DNA of 37,721 nucleotides, taken from Deltaproteobacteria bacterium. Lineage in GTDB: Bacteria > Myxococcota > XYA12-FULL-58-9. The notes below the pieces were generated by a model. The model saw only the letters and a list, made by a program, of their open reading frames with translations. It was not told where the DNA came from and searched no databases. The stretch lies in assembly GCA_016218825.1 (NCBI GenBank), contig JACRCV010000120.1:1-37721 (forward strand), given 5' to 3'. How positions within the stretch are numbered: position 1 is the first letter of the stretch; each line of letters starts with the position of its first letter. Below, piece after piece: positions 22,730 to 33,903 of the stretch. The position numbers and the translations under genes were made by a program.

Positions 22730-24406
22730 TCAAGTCGAGCGCGCCGATCGGCCCTTGGTCGCCGGCGCTTCGCCCGGACGCCGCTGATACAACGAGAAGG
22801 TCTCGCGGACGTTGCTCAGCCACTCGAGGTGCGAGGCAAGGACCTGGTTGAGATCGCGCGACGAGCTGCTGGTGTCTTCGTAGAGCTCGCGCAGCGTGTG
22901 CATCAGGGTGTTCATCTCCTCGAGCTCCGTCGACAGCTGCTTGCTGCCTTGGCCGTGCTCGCCGGCCGCGGTGAGCATCTGCGTTGCCAGGCTGCGCATC
23001 TTCTTGGCGTGCTCGGTCAACAGCTCGCCGCCCTTCGACTGCTCGCTGGTCTCGCGCGAGATGTCGCCGACGCCCTGAGCGATGCCGGCGATGGCGGCCG
23101 CCAGCGAGCGGGTGCCCGACGCCTGTTGCAGCGCGGCGGCGGCGATCTGCTCGACCATGCTGGTGGAGGTCTGGGCGCTCTCGCGGATCTGGCGGAGGGC
23201 CTCGTCCGCCTCGCGCGACAGCCCGATGCCGTGCTCGACCTGCTCGGCCACGTGCCGGCTCGCGGCCACCGCCCGATCGACCTCGGCCTGGATGTCTTTG
23301 ACCAGGGTCGCGATCTCGCGCGTCGACCGGCCGGTGCTGTCGGCCAGGCCCTTGATCTCGTCGGCCACCACCGCGAAGCCCCGCCCGTGGCTGCCGGCCT
23401 GGGCGGCGATGATCGCGGCGTTCAACGCCAGGAGGTTGGTCTCGCGGGCGACGTTCTCGATGACGTCGAGCACCGCGCCGATGCGGCCGACCTTCGACTC
23501 CAGCGCCTTGACGACGGCGGTCGACGAGCTGTTGGCGGCGGCGATCTCCATGATGCCGGCGATGGTCTTGCGGACCGCGTCGGAGCCGGTCTCGGCGCGC
23601 TCCGCCACCTGCTTGGAGAGGCTGGCGGTGCTGCGGGTGTTGCCCTCGACCTGGCGGATGGCGCTGTCCATCTGGTTCATCGCCGACGCGGTCTCTTCGG
23701 CGAGCTGCGCGATCGAGTCGACGTTGGCCGCGACCTGCTTGATCGACGGCGTCATCTCGTCGACGCACAGCGCGGTGAAGTTCGAGCTCTCGGCGACGCC
23801 GTCGGCGTTCTCGGACAGCGCGTGCGCGGTCACCGCCATCTCCTGAACGCTCGCCGCGGCGACGCCCATCCGCTCGCCGGCGCCTTTGAGCTGGTCTTCG
23901 AAGCGACTGAGGCGCACGGCGCTGGCGCGCTCCAGATCGCGCACCACCGTCATCAGCGCCTGCTCGCGCCCCGCCATCTCGACCGAGAGCTCGTCAACGG
24001 CCCCGAGCGCCCGCTTCACCTGACCCCGCAGCTCCTCGGCCTCGGCGCGCGCCACTTGAGCCTGGCGCTGACTCTCGGCCCCCGCCAGGCGCAGCGGCTC
24101 GAGGTCGCCCTGCTGCCGGCGCTGCAGCAGGTGGAGCAACAGCGCGGCGCCGCCCCCGAGGACGGCCAGCACCAGGCTCGAGACCACCAGGACCCGATGG
24201 CGCTCCGCGGTCACCGCCGCATCGACGGCGGCTTGCACCTCGGCGGGGCCGTCGGTCCGTTCCGGCTCGAAACCACCGCTCTCGACCGCGATCCCGTTCA
24301 ACACCAAGAGCGCGGCCGTCACCGCCGCAGCGAATCCTGGTAACGTCAGGGCGCGCGGCCCGAGGAGCTCTCGCACCATGCCACTCGCGATCAATGCGTC
24401 ACGCAT
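22730..24406 (-). CDS. Methyl-accepting chemotaxis-type receptor
   Basis: The product is 558 residues. Two membrane segments (about 20-41 and 71-94) enclose only about 30 residues, so it lacks a usual ligand-binding domain and may sense through the membrane or from the cytoplasm. A long coiled coil leads to the signalling hairpin near 325-365: VARETNLLALNAAI, then AGSHGRGFAVVADEI, and GLADSTGRSTREI. The core reads IIAAQAGSHG where most receptors have IEAARAGE, a variant. ATG 24406 has GGGGAGGG about 7 bp upstream; GTG 24448 does not. There is no C-terminal CheR-tethering pentapeptide. It lies 17 bp before the cysteine desulfurase gene, so it is probably co-transcribed with it. No che genes are in the window. 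Confidence 0.92.
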   Translation of the reverse strand: MRDALIASGMVRELLGPRALTLPGFAAAVTAALLVLNGIAVESGGFEPERTDGPAEVQAAVDAAVTAERHRVLVVSSLVLAVLGGGAALLLHLLQRRQQGDLEPLRLAGAESQRQAQVARAEAEELRGQVKRALGAVDELSVEMAGREQALMTVVRDLERASAVRLSRFEDQLKGAGERMGVAAASVQEMAVTAHALSENADGVAESSNFTALCVDEMTPSIKQVAANVDSIAQLAEETASAMNQMDSAIRQVEGNTRSTASLSKQVAERAETGSDAVRKTIAGIMEIAAANSSSTAVVKALESKVGRIGAVLDVIENVARETNLLALNAAIIAAQAGSHGRGFAVVADEIKGLADSTGRSTREIATLVKDIQAEVDRAVAASRHVAEQVEHGIGLSREADEALRQIRESAQTSTSMVEQIAAAALQQASGTRSLAAAIAGIAQGVGDISRETSEQSKGGELLTEHAKKMRSLATQMLTAAGEHGQGSKQLSTELEEMNTLMHTLRELYEDTSSSSRDLNQVLASHLEWLSNVRETFSLYQRRPGEAPATKGRSARST

Positions 24407-24688
24407 GCGACGCCCTCCCCGCACGTGCAGCTCGAGCCGATCTGACACGCACCGGTCGCTCGAACGACCGGCGCGCAGCGAGCGCGTTCGCGGCTCTCAC
24501 GTCGGTTCTTGGGCCCCGGTGACCGGGGCGCAGAATGCTCTGCATATTCCACAGCGTCGCACAGTGCACAACACACAACGTGCCGATTCGACCAACTGAG
24601 GAAACCGCACAACGCGTCGCGTCAGCGGGCGAGGCCTGCGGGATCACGGCTGCGCGCGGGCGCGCGGTAATCAGGCGAAGGACGCCCC
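24407..24688. other. Intergenic region upstream of the receptor operon
   Basis: No supportable gene lies in these 282 bp. The short palindrome GCCCCGG-TGA-CCGGGGC at 24513-24529 lies between the lipoprotein stop and the receptor start. It could be a weak terminator, though no T-tract follows on the minus strand, or part of the leader. The operon promoter is presumably here but could not be identified. Confidence 0.5.
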
Positions 24689-26866
24689 CTAGAAGCAGTC
24701 GCTGGTCGACGCCGAGCGACCGATGCGCACCACGATCTGGCTCGAGGCGTCGGCGACGATGAGCGACCATTTGCTGGAGTCGGCGTCGGTCATGTCGAGG
24801 GCGATGCCGCGCACCGACGCGAAGCCGGTGACCATCGCGGCGCTGCCCTCGGGCAGCACCGGCGTCGGGTCGGCGGTATTGGCGTCGATGTCGGTGTACG
24901 CGAAGATCTCGCTCTGCAACGCGCCGGCGTTCGGCCGATCATTGGCGACCAACAAACAGTCGCCACCATTGGCGTCCTTCGGCACGTAGACGATGCCGTA
25001 GGGAGTGTCGAGTTGATCGTTGTTGCTGCCGAACTGCGTGGTGTCGGCGAGCCGCCAGGCATAGCTGCGCGCCGGGTCGAAGGCGGTCACCCGCTGCGAG
25101 CCGCTCACGTAGACGAACAACCGGGTCACGAGCGCGCCGTCGTCGGTCTTGGCGCGCCGCAACACCCCGACCACGTCCCGCGGGTTGTTGAGGCCCCAAT
25201 TGTTGCTGAAGTCCCAGGTCTGCAGGTTGGTGCTCGTCGAGGCCGGAGCCACCTGCACCTGGTAGACGCGCCCGTTGCTGCCGGCCACGTACATCGTGCC
25301 GTCGGCGGCGCCGTGAGCGACCTCGACCGCCGACCAGTTGCCGTTGTCGCTCTGCAGGGCCACCGGCTGGCTGCCGCGCGGCGCGGGCGCTAGGCCCTTG
25401 GTGTTGGCGACCAGGTACACGCACGGGACGCCGTTGCCGCGGCCCGGCGCGAAGTTGGCGCAGTCCGCAGACGAGAACGCGCTCATCCCGGTGATCGCGG
25501 TCTTGGTGTTGAGGAAGGTCGCGATCGCGGCGACCTGGGCGGTCTCGGTGGTGCCGATCGACTGCAGGCAGTCGCTGGGTTGCGCCGAGATCGGTCCGTT
25601 GCAGTCGGCGCCGCCACAGGCGGTGGCGTCGCGCCGCACTCGAACCACATAGCGACTCGTGCCGGCGAGCTGAATCGAGAGGCAGTCGTCGTTGGCGAGC
25701 GGGTTGCTGGCGGCCAGGAAGTAGCCGTACGCCGGGGTCGCGCCGTCGAGCATCCCGAGGCCGCGGGCGCCGTTGCTGATCGTCTGGTAGCTCGCGTGGG
25801 TGATCTCGCCGGCTAGGGTCTTGTCGATCCGATCGTTGTCGAGCGCCGCGTAGAGGTTGCCGTCGGCGTCGAAGTCGAGCGCCCGCGGCGTGCGCGGGAA
25901 GTAGTCGATGGCGACGAAGGGCGTCTGGCCGACGGGGTCGAAGCCGAACACCGCCGGCAGCGCGGCGTCGCTGTTCGCGGCGTACACCGAGCCGTCCGGG
26001 GCCACGGCGACGTCCTGCACCGACGACAGCATCGGCCCGGCGCCGACCACGTCGATCGTCCGGTCACCGGCGTCCAGGTAGTAGGTGACGTCCAAGACCG
26101 CGGCGCGCGAGTTCGCGATGTTGCCGGCGGTGTCGGTGGCTTGCGCCTCGACGCTCAGCTGCCCGGCCCAGGCGTTGATCGTGAAGCTGAACGACACGTC
26201 GTAGTCGGTGCCCGCGGTGTAGGCGCCGGCTGGGACCAGGGTGTAGTCGGAATCCGACACCCCGGTGCCGAAGGCCTTGTACTCCACTTCGGCGAGACCC
26301 CGTTCGTCCTGGGCGCGGACCGTCACCACGACCAGGGAGCCGCGGCGGAAGCGCGCCGCCGGCGTCGTGCGGCTGGCGCAATCGGAGAGATCGGCCCGAT
26401 CGGTGAGCATGCCGGAGGGCTGGCAGACGTAGTAGCCGTTGATCCGATGCACGCCGACGACCGGCAGATCGATGTCGGGACCGGCGAGCGGGTCGTAGAC
26501 GATCTCGACCACGGTCGGCTCGCTGGCGTTGCCGGCGGCGTCCTTGGCGACGAGGGCGACCTGGGTCGTCGCCGTGGTCGCGCCCCCGGGGATCGTGGTG
26601 TCGAGGCTGATCTCGGCGCGGAAGATCGCGGTGTAGGGATCGGCGGTGGTGGTGATCGAGTTCTGGCCCCCGGTGATGGTCACCGTGGCGCCGTACTCCG
26701 CCGAACCGGAGAGCAAGAGCTTCGTGGCGCGAGTCGGCGACTCGAAGGGATCGACGACCGGCTTCGGCGGCGGCGTGCCGTCCTTCTCGGAGCACGCCAG
26801 GCCGGCCATCATGACCCCGAGACCACCGACGATCACCCGCACCATCCGCTGCGACGTCCTGAACAT
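24689..26866 (-). CDS. Large lipoprotein with beta-propeller-like region
   Basis: The product is 725 residues. The signal peptide ends in lipobox MAGLACSE (MFRTSQRMVRVIVGGLGVMMAGLAC), so it is predicted to be anchored in a membrane. Residues about 60-280 look like two Ig/Big-like beta domains (SAEYGATVTITGG; VALVAKDAAGNASEP; AQATDTAGNIANS). The rest has repeats of the type DVAVAPDGSVYAANSD, ALDFDADGNLYAALDND and VEVAHGAADGTMYVAGSNGRVYQV. These are typical of NHL/SMP-30-like propellers. Cysteines occur in pairs, consistent with disulfides. The start at 26866 has AGGAGAG upstream, better than the longer frame to 26935. Function is unknown; it probably faces the periplasm or surface and binds a ligand or partner. 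Confidence 0.8.
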   Translation of the reverse strand: MFRTSQRMVRVIVGGLGVMMAGLACSEKDGTPPPKPVVDPFESPTRATKLLLSGSAEYGATVTITGGQNSITTTADPYTAIFRAEISLDTTIPGGATTATTQVALVAKDAAGNASEPTVVEIVYDPLAGPDIDLPVVGVHRINGYYVCQPSGMLTDRADLSDCASRTTPAARFRRGSLVVVTVRAQDERGLAEVEYKAFGTGVSDSDYTLVPAGAYTAGTDYDVSFSFTINAWAGQLSVEAQATDTAGNIANSRAAVLDVTYYLDAGDRTIDVVGAGPMLSSVQDVAVAPDGSVYAANSDAALPAVFGFDPVGQTPFVAIDYFPRTPRALDFDADGNLYAALDNDRIDKTLAGEITHASYQTISNGARGLGMLDGATPAYGYFLAASNPLANDDCLSIQLAGTSRYVVRVRRDATACGGADCNGPISAQPSDCLQSIGTTETAQVAAIATFLNTKTAITGMSAFSSADCANFAPGRGNGVPCVYLVANTKGLAPAPRGSQPVALQSDNGNWSAVEVAHGAADGTMYVAGSNGRVYQVQVAPASTSTNLQTWDFSNNWGLNNPRDVVGVLRRAKTDDGALVTRLFVYVSGSQRVTAFDPARSYAWRLADTTQFGSNNDQLDTPYGIVYVPKDANGGDCLLVANDRPNAGALQSEIFAYTDIDANTADPTPVLPEGSAAMVTGFASVRGIALDMTDADSSKWSLIVADASSQIVVRIGRSASTSDCF

Positions 26867-27349
26867 CTGGAGCTCTCCTGGTTCGTACTGCACCCCGGTC
26901 CCGTCATCGTAGGTGTAGCCCGACTGCCAGGGCAAGTGTAGCCACCACGCCCGAGGAAGTCAGAGGGAACATCCTCGGGAGATACCGGTCGGGTCAAGCC
27001 GCGAGCGAAAAAAGATCCGCGACAGCACCGTCGGGTGATGACTGCAGTCGTCAACCGGCGTTGACAGCGCGAGCCGGAATCGCCCGATATTTCCTAGAAG
27101 TAGGCGAGACGGCTGGCGGTCTGCTTCTTGCTCCCGTATTCTCCGCTATCCTTGATGGCGCGGTGGGACGACATCGCAGGTGACAACGTGAAGAAGGCGG
27201 TGACGTGGGTGTCAAGGCGATCGAGTTCCCGAGTTGGACCGGTGTTGCCCGCCCCACCCGGGGGCGGGCCGAGAGCGGCGCCGCAGGCGACGCTCCGGGG
27301 TGGGGGTGGGGAGGACGGGCGCGAAGCGCCCGCCGGGAATCAAAAGAAC
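26867..27349. other. Divergent intergenic region between two lipoprotein genes
   Basis: These 483 bp contain no gene that I can support; an open frame running into the 27350 gene passes through a repeat and encodes Arg/Gly-rich sequence. It holds a hairpin CCCGAGGA (26950-26957) with TCCTCGGG (26972-26979), a possible sigma-70 promoter at 27061-27091, and repeat copy B from 27218. Confidence 0.6.
27061..27091 (+). promoter_or_regulatory. Possible sigma-70-type promoter upstream of the 27350 gene
   Basis: A perfect -35 TTGACA (27061-27066) is followed after 19 bp by GATATT (27086-27091), four of six matches to TATAAT. The spacing is longer than ideal. If used, the transcript would carry about 250 bases of leader, including repeat copy B. 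Confidence 0.35.
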
Positions 27350-27368
27350 GTGAGCTCGATTGCCCTGG
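27218..27368 (+). repeat. Dispersed GC-rich repeat, copy B (overlaps the 27350 start)
   Basis: This is the longest copy. Its 5' part (27218-27280) matches copy D: CGAGTTGGACCGGTG, then GCCCGCCCCACC with its hairpin partner, then GGGCCGAGAGCG. Its 3' part matches copy A, including GGGCGC-GAA-GCGCCC, GGGAATCA and TCGATTGCCCTGG. The last 19 bases lie inside the coding region of the 27350 gene. Confidence 0.85.
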
Positions 27369-30367
27369 CGTGGGTGTGCTTGGTCGTTGTGCTCTTGGCC
27401 GCCTCGTGTCTCGGGCGCCCGGCCGAGGTGTGCGCGAACGGTGTGGCGGGCTGCGACGCCGTGACCGACCCGTGCGCGGCGACCGGCGGGATCTGCGCCG
27501 ACGCCCTCAAGATCAACGAGCTGATGCCGAAGAACGACGGCGCCTACATCGACGAGGCCTACGAGGCGAACGACTGGATCGAGATCATCAACACCGGCAA
27601 CGCCCCCAAAGGGCTGTTGGGCTACACCATCAGCGACCGCCCCGACCGCTACACCTTCCTGCCCGCGAAGACCCTGATGCCCGGCGAGGTGCTGCTGCTG
27701 TGGGCCGACAACACCCCGGCGCAGGGCGAGAACCACCTGAGCTTCAAGCTCGACGCCGGCGGCGGCACCGTCTATCTCTGGGCTCCGGACGCGCGCTTGG
27801 TCGACCGCGTGACCTACGGCAGCACCGTCGTGAACGACAGCCTGGCGCGCTTGCCGGACGGCAGCGGCGCGCTCGCCGTCTGCCACTTCGCCACTCCCGG
27901 GCGGCCAAACGGCAACCGCTGCGGCCCGCCGCCACCCGCGGAGCTGCCGGCCGAGGTGACCTTCACCCCGTACACCTGGCCGGTCCCCTGGCCGGCCCCC
28001 GGCACGCCCCTGTCGCTCTCCGAGCTGGCGCTCCGACCGGCCGGCTTCGTCGAGGTCACGAACACCGGCTCCGCGACCGTCGACACCCACGACTACCTGG
28101 TGACGATCAGCGCCCACGCTCCCGGCCTCCCCTGGCCGACCGCGGCTGCCGGGGTGCCGCTGTTGTGGCCGCAAGCGACGCTGGCGCCCGGCGAGCGGGC
28201 GGTGCTCCCGGTCGACAGCGCCGCCACCAACGCCCTCGAGGCCGACGTGAGCTTCGAAGGGGTCGTGACCCTGTGGCGCGCGAGCGATACCGCCAAGATC
28301 GATCGCGTCGACTTCATGGCGTGGCCCGACGGCGCGGCGTTGGCGCGGGTCCCCGACGGCGGCGGTACCTTCCGCTTCTGCAACGCGCTGACCCCGGGAG
28401 CGGTGAACGACCCGTGCGTGCCGCTCGCCTCCCGTCCGATCGTCGACCGCGTCCGCCACCTCTACACTCCCGGCGACTTCGCGGCGCTGGCCAAGGGCGG
28501 CGTGGCGCTCGGCATGGAGTCGGTCGAGTTCGTGATCGACATGCAGGCCGGTGACGTCGTGCACCTGTTGTCGGCCGCCGCCTGGGATCTGCACTACACC
28601 TGGGTCCGCGAGACCATCGACCGCCAACCCCACCTCGACCGCTGCATCCCGACCGAGAACCAGCTGTTCTACACCGGCTGGGTGCAGTTCTCGCAGGCGC
28701 AGTACTTCACCGTCGAAGGGCGGCGCTACCTGCTCGGGACGCTCGTGCACCACGCCGGCAGCGACATCCGCAGCGTCGAGTTCGCGTTGGGGGATCGGAT
28801 CACCGGGCCGATGATGCTGCAGGCCTTCTTCGCCGCGACCGCGAGCACCGACGCCCCCACCGCCTGGGTGATGCGACCCCAGAGCGCCCAGCAGACCTCG
28901 GTGATGCTCGGCATCGACGGCCAGGCGCCGATCGTCGACGCCAACGCCCCGTTTCGCGGCGTGACCTTTCAGCCGCTCACCGAAGGGGTCGCCTACGGCA
29001 AGCTGATCTTCGTCCCTTCGGCCGACCTCGCGACGACGCCGCTCGGCGCCCAGGTGATCGTGGTGACCGATCAGGTGCCGAACGATCTGCCGTTCGTCGG
29101 GGGACTCGTGACCGAGGCGTTCCAGACACCGCTGGCGCACGTCAACGTCCTGAGCCAAAACCGCGGCACCCCCAACATGGCGCTCGTCGACGCGCGCCAC
29201 GACCCTCGCCTGCTGCCGCTCTTCGACGCGCTCGTCCGCCTCGAGGTCTCCCCCGGCGCCTTCGCCGTCCGTCTCGCCGACCCCATCGAGGCCGAGGCGT
29301 TCTGGAGCAGCCAGCACGGCGGCGGCGCGCTCGCGGTCCCCCGTCTCGACACGACCTTGCGTGGCGTCGTGCCGCTCGCGGGTCGCGGCCTCACCGACTT
29401 GCCGGCGATCGGCGCCAAGGCGGCACAGCTCGCCGAGCTCGGGCGCGTGCTGTCGAGCTTCGCCGGCTGCCCGGGGAGCGTGCCGGTGCCGGAAAGTGCG
29501 TTCGCGATCCCGGTGGTGCACTCGCTCGAGCACCTGCAGTCGAGCGGCGCCGCGGCGCTCTTGGCCGCGCTCGAACCAGACCCGGTCTTTCGCACCGACC
29601 CCACCCTGCGCGCCCGGCGTCTCGCCGAGGTCCAGGCGTTGATCACGAGCGCGCCCGTCGACGCTGTTCTCCTCGCCGCGGTCGAGGCCCACGTCGGGGA
29701 AACCTTCGCCGACACCAGGCTGCGGTTCCGCTCGAGCAGCAACACCGAGGACCTGCCGGGCTTCAACGGCGCCGGCCTCTACACCTCGGCGAGCGCGGCG
29801 CAGGGCGACCCCGAGCGGCCGATCGCCGACGCCATCCGCACCGTATGGGCGAGCCTGTACAACCCGCGCGCCTACGACGAGCGCACGTTCTACAACATCG
29901 ACGGCACCAAGGTGGCGATGGCGGTGCTGGTGCATCCGGCGTTCCTCGCCGAGCGCGCCAACGGCGTCGCGATCAGCCGTGACGTCACCGAGCCGATCCG
30001 CTCCGACCAGTACTACATCAACGCTCAGGTGGGCGAGGCGAGCGTCACCAATCCGGCGCCGGGGGTGACCACCGACCAGATGATCTACCGCCTCGCCGGC
30101 GCGCCGCGCGTGACCTACCTCGCGCACAGCAACCTCCCCTACGCCGCGCCGGTGCTGGCGGAGGCGGAGATCGACCGGATCGCCTGCACGCTGCGCGCCA
30201 TCCACGCCCACTTCCGGCCGCTCCTCGATCCGACCGCCGCCAACCGCTGGTTCGCGATGGACGTCGAGATCAAGCTCCGGGGGCCGGCGCGGCAATTGGT
30301 GATCAAACAGACGCGGCCCTACGGCTTCGGCAAGGCCCAGATCCCCGCCGACTGCCGCGAGTTCTGA
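27350..30367 (+). CDS. Lipoprotein with lamin-tail-like domains, phosphohistidine-like and PEP-synthase ATP-grasp domains
   Basis: The product is 1005 residues. GTG 27350 gives a signal peptide with lipobox LAASC (Cys20). Residues about 53-185 resemble a lamin-tail domain (LKINELMPKN, NDWIEIINTG, GYTISDRPDR, PGEVLLLWAD), and a second, weaker one lies at about 200-360. A middle region is unknown. Residues near 575-620 look like a swivelling phosphohistidine domain (FQTPLAHVNVLSQNRGTP; candidate His597). Residues about 685-1005 are a PPDK_N/PEP-synthase ATP-grasp domain (IGAKAAQLAELG; RFRSSSNTEDLPGFNGAGLY near 793). The order phosphohistidine then ATP-grasp is that of glucan water dikinases, not PEP synthase. 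An ATP-using domain on an exported protein is odd. The start codon lies inside repeat copy B. Confidence 0.8.
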   Translation: MSSIALAWVCLVVVLLAASCLGRPAEVCANGVAGCDAVTDPCAATGGICADALKINELMPKNDGAYIDEAYEANDWIEIINTGNAPKGLLGYTISDRPDRYTFLPAKTLMPGEVLLLWADNTPAQGENHLSFKLDAGGGTVYLWAPDARLVDRVTYGSTVVNDSLARLPDGSGALAVCHFATPGRPNGNRCGPPPPAELPAEVTFTPYTWPVPWPAPGTPLSLSELALRPAGFVEVTNTGSATVDTHDYLVTISAHAPGLPWPTAAAGVPLLWPQATLAPGERAVLPVDSAATNALEADVSFEGVVTLWRASDTAKIDRVDFMAWPDGAALARVPDGGGTFRFCNALTPGAVNDPCVPLASRPIVDRVRHLYTPGDFAALAKGGVALGMESVEFVIDMQAGDVVHLLSAAAWDLHYTWVRETIDRQPHLDRCIPTENQLFYTGWVQFSQAQYFTVEGRRYLLGTLVHHAGSDIRSVEFALGDRITGPMMLQAFFAATASTDAPTAWVMRPQSAQQTSVMLGIDGQAPIVDANAPFRGVTFQPLTEGVAYGKLIFVPSADLATTPLGAQVIVVTDQVPNDLPFVGGLVTEAFQTPLAHVNVLSQNRGTPNMALVDARHDPRLLPLFDALVRLEVSPGAFAVRLADPIEAEAFWSSQHGGGALAVPRLDTTLRGVVPLAGRGLTDLPAIGAKAAQLAELGRVLSSFAGCPGSVPVPESAFAIPVVHSLEHLQSSGAAALLAALEPDPVFRTDPTLRARRLAEVQALITSAPVDAVLLAAVEAHVGETFADTRLRFRSSSNTEDLPGFNGAGLYTSASAAQGDPERPIADAIRTVWASLYNPRAYDERTFYNIDGTKVAMAVLVHPAFLAERANGVAISRDVTEPIRSDQYYINAQVGEASVTNPAPGVTTDQMIYRLAGAPRVTYLAHSNLPYAAPVLAEAEIDRIACTLRAIHAHFRPLLDPTAANRWFAMDVEIKLRGPARQLVIKQTRPYGFGKAQIPADCREF

Positions 30368-30428
30368 GCCGCGCGGCCGAGAATGACCGCTCCGATGCAC
30401 GACGTCGCCGCTTGCACTTCGGCGCGAC

Positions 30429-33122
<2,694 letters not shown>

Positions 33123-33124
33123 CG

Positions 33125-33829
33125 CTACTGGCCGCGGGCGCTCAAGAGCAGGCTGCCGTCTAGATTGAAGGTCGACAGCGACGTCCAGTCGTACGGCGCC
33201 GCCGCGGCGCGGCTCCAGTAGTTCCGATCGGCGTCGAAGGGATCGTCGGAGTTGATGCCGATGCACATCACGTTCGGGTAGGTCCCGGTCAGCGCCACCG
33301 CGACGAACAGGTGCTCTCCGGGGGTGAGGGTGAGCGGCGCCGGCAAATCGCGATCGACGTCGCGCACCACGTCGATGACGTCGCTGGCGCTCCCCTGCGG
33401 TTCTGTCAAGACCACGGGGCTCGGCGAGGCCGCAGGCACGATCGCCGTCGACGAAGACACCTCGACCCGATGGGCGGCAAGCGCATCGCAGGCCGCGCCC
33501 CCGGCGCTGCTGCCGTGCACCAGACGATAGCTGATCCGGGTCACGGTGAACGGGTAATAGGGCGGGGTCAGCCGCGCCGCCGCCAGGTAGCCCTCTTCAC
33601 CCGGGTCTGGAGCGATGCTCTTCGGCGGCTCGGTGAACCCGGCGTTCGACAACCAGCGCGGCGCGCTCGCCGAGGTATCGCCACCGGCGGCGTCCCCACC
33701 CGCGCCCCCGTCGCCCGCGCCGCCCTGGCGCGGTCGATCGCCGCCGCACGCCGCGACGCCGAGCATCGACGCCACCGAGCTCGCGGTCAGGATCAAGGAC
33801 AAAGCGAGGGCACCGGGCTTCGATTTCAT
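33125..33829 (-). CDS. Gly/Ala-rich predicted lipoprotein
   Basis: The product is 234 residues. It starts MKSKPGALALSLILTASSVA and has lipobox GVAACGGD, followed by a flexible Gly/Asp/Ala linker (GGAGDGGAGGDAAGGD). The body is a probable beta-rich domain ([71 protein letters not shown]) with a pair of cysteines. Such proteins are common in myxobacteria; function is not recognisable. A 73-bp piece of a related gene is preserved at 34307-34379 with five mismatches, showing that a paralogue existed nearby. Its start lies 70 bp from the groEL-derived insertion. Confidence 0.8.
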   Translation of the reverse strand: MKSKPGALALSLILTASSVASMLGVAACGGDRPRQGGAGDGGAGGDAAGGDTSASAPRWLSNAGFTEPPKSIAPDPGEEGYLAAARLTPPYYPFTVTRISYRLVHGSSAGGAACDALAAHRVEVSSSTAIVPAASPSPVVLTEPQGSASDVIDVVRDVDRDLPAPLTLTPGEHLFVAVALTGTYPNVMCIGINSDDPFDADRNYWSRAAAAPYDWTSLSTFNLDGSLLLSARGQ

Positions 33830-33898
33830 GGCGCAGGGATCTGCGGCATCAGATCCGAGATGTCAAGGACCGCAGCCCGGTGACTCAGGGCGATCAAT
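33830..33898. other. Upstream region of the 33829 lipoprotein gene
   Basis: A short stretch with no gene; it should carry the lipoprotein promoter. It ends at the boundary of the duplicated groEL 3' region. Confidence 0.4.
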
Positions 33899-33903
33899 AG
33901 AAA

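Noticed and set aside
24513-24529. Palindrome GCCCCGG-TGA-CCGGGGC as a terminator for the 24689 lipoprotein gene.
   Set aside because: No T-rich tract follows; kept only as a note in the intergenic entry.
24540-24600. A possible promoter for the receptor operon (GAATAT with TTGTGC on the minus strand; also a sigma-54-like GGCACG).
   Set aside because: Matches are three of six at best, and the GG/GC spacing for sigma-54 is wrong.
26950-26979. Hairpin CCCGAGGA/TCCTCGGG as a terminator.
   Set aside because: The loop is 14 bases and no T-tract follows on either strand. It also lies upstream of both divergent genes, where no transcript should end.
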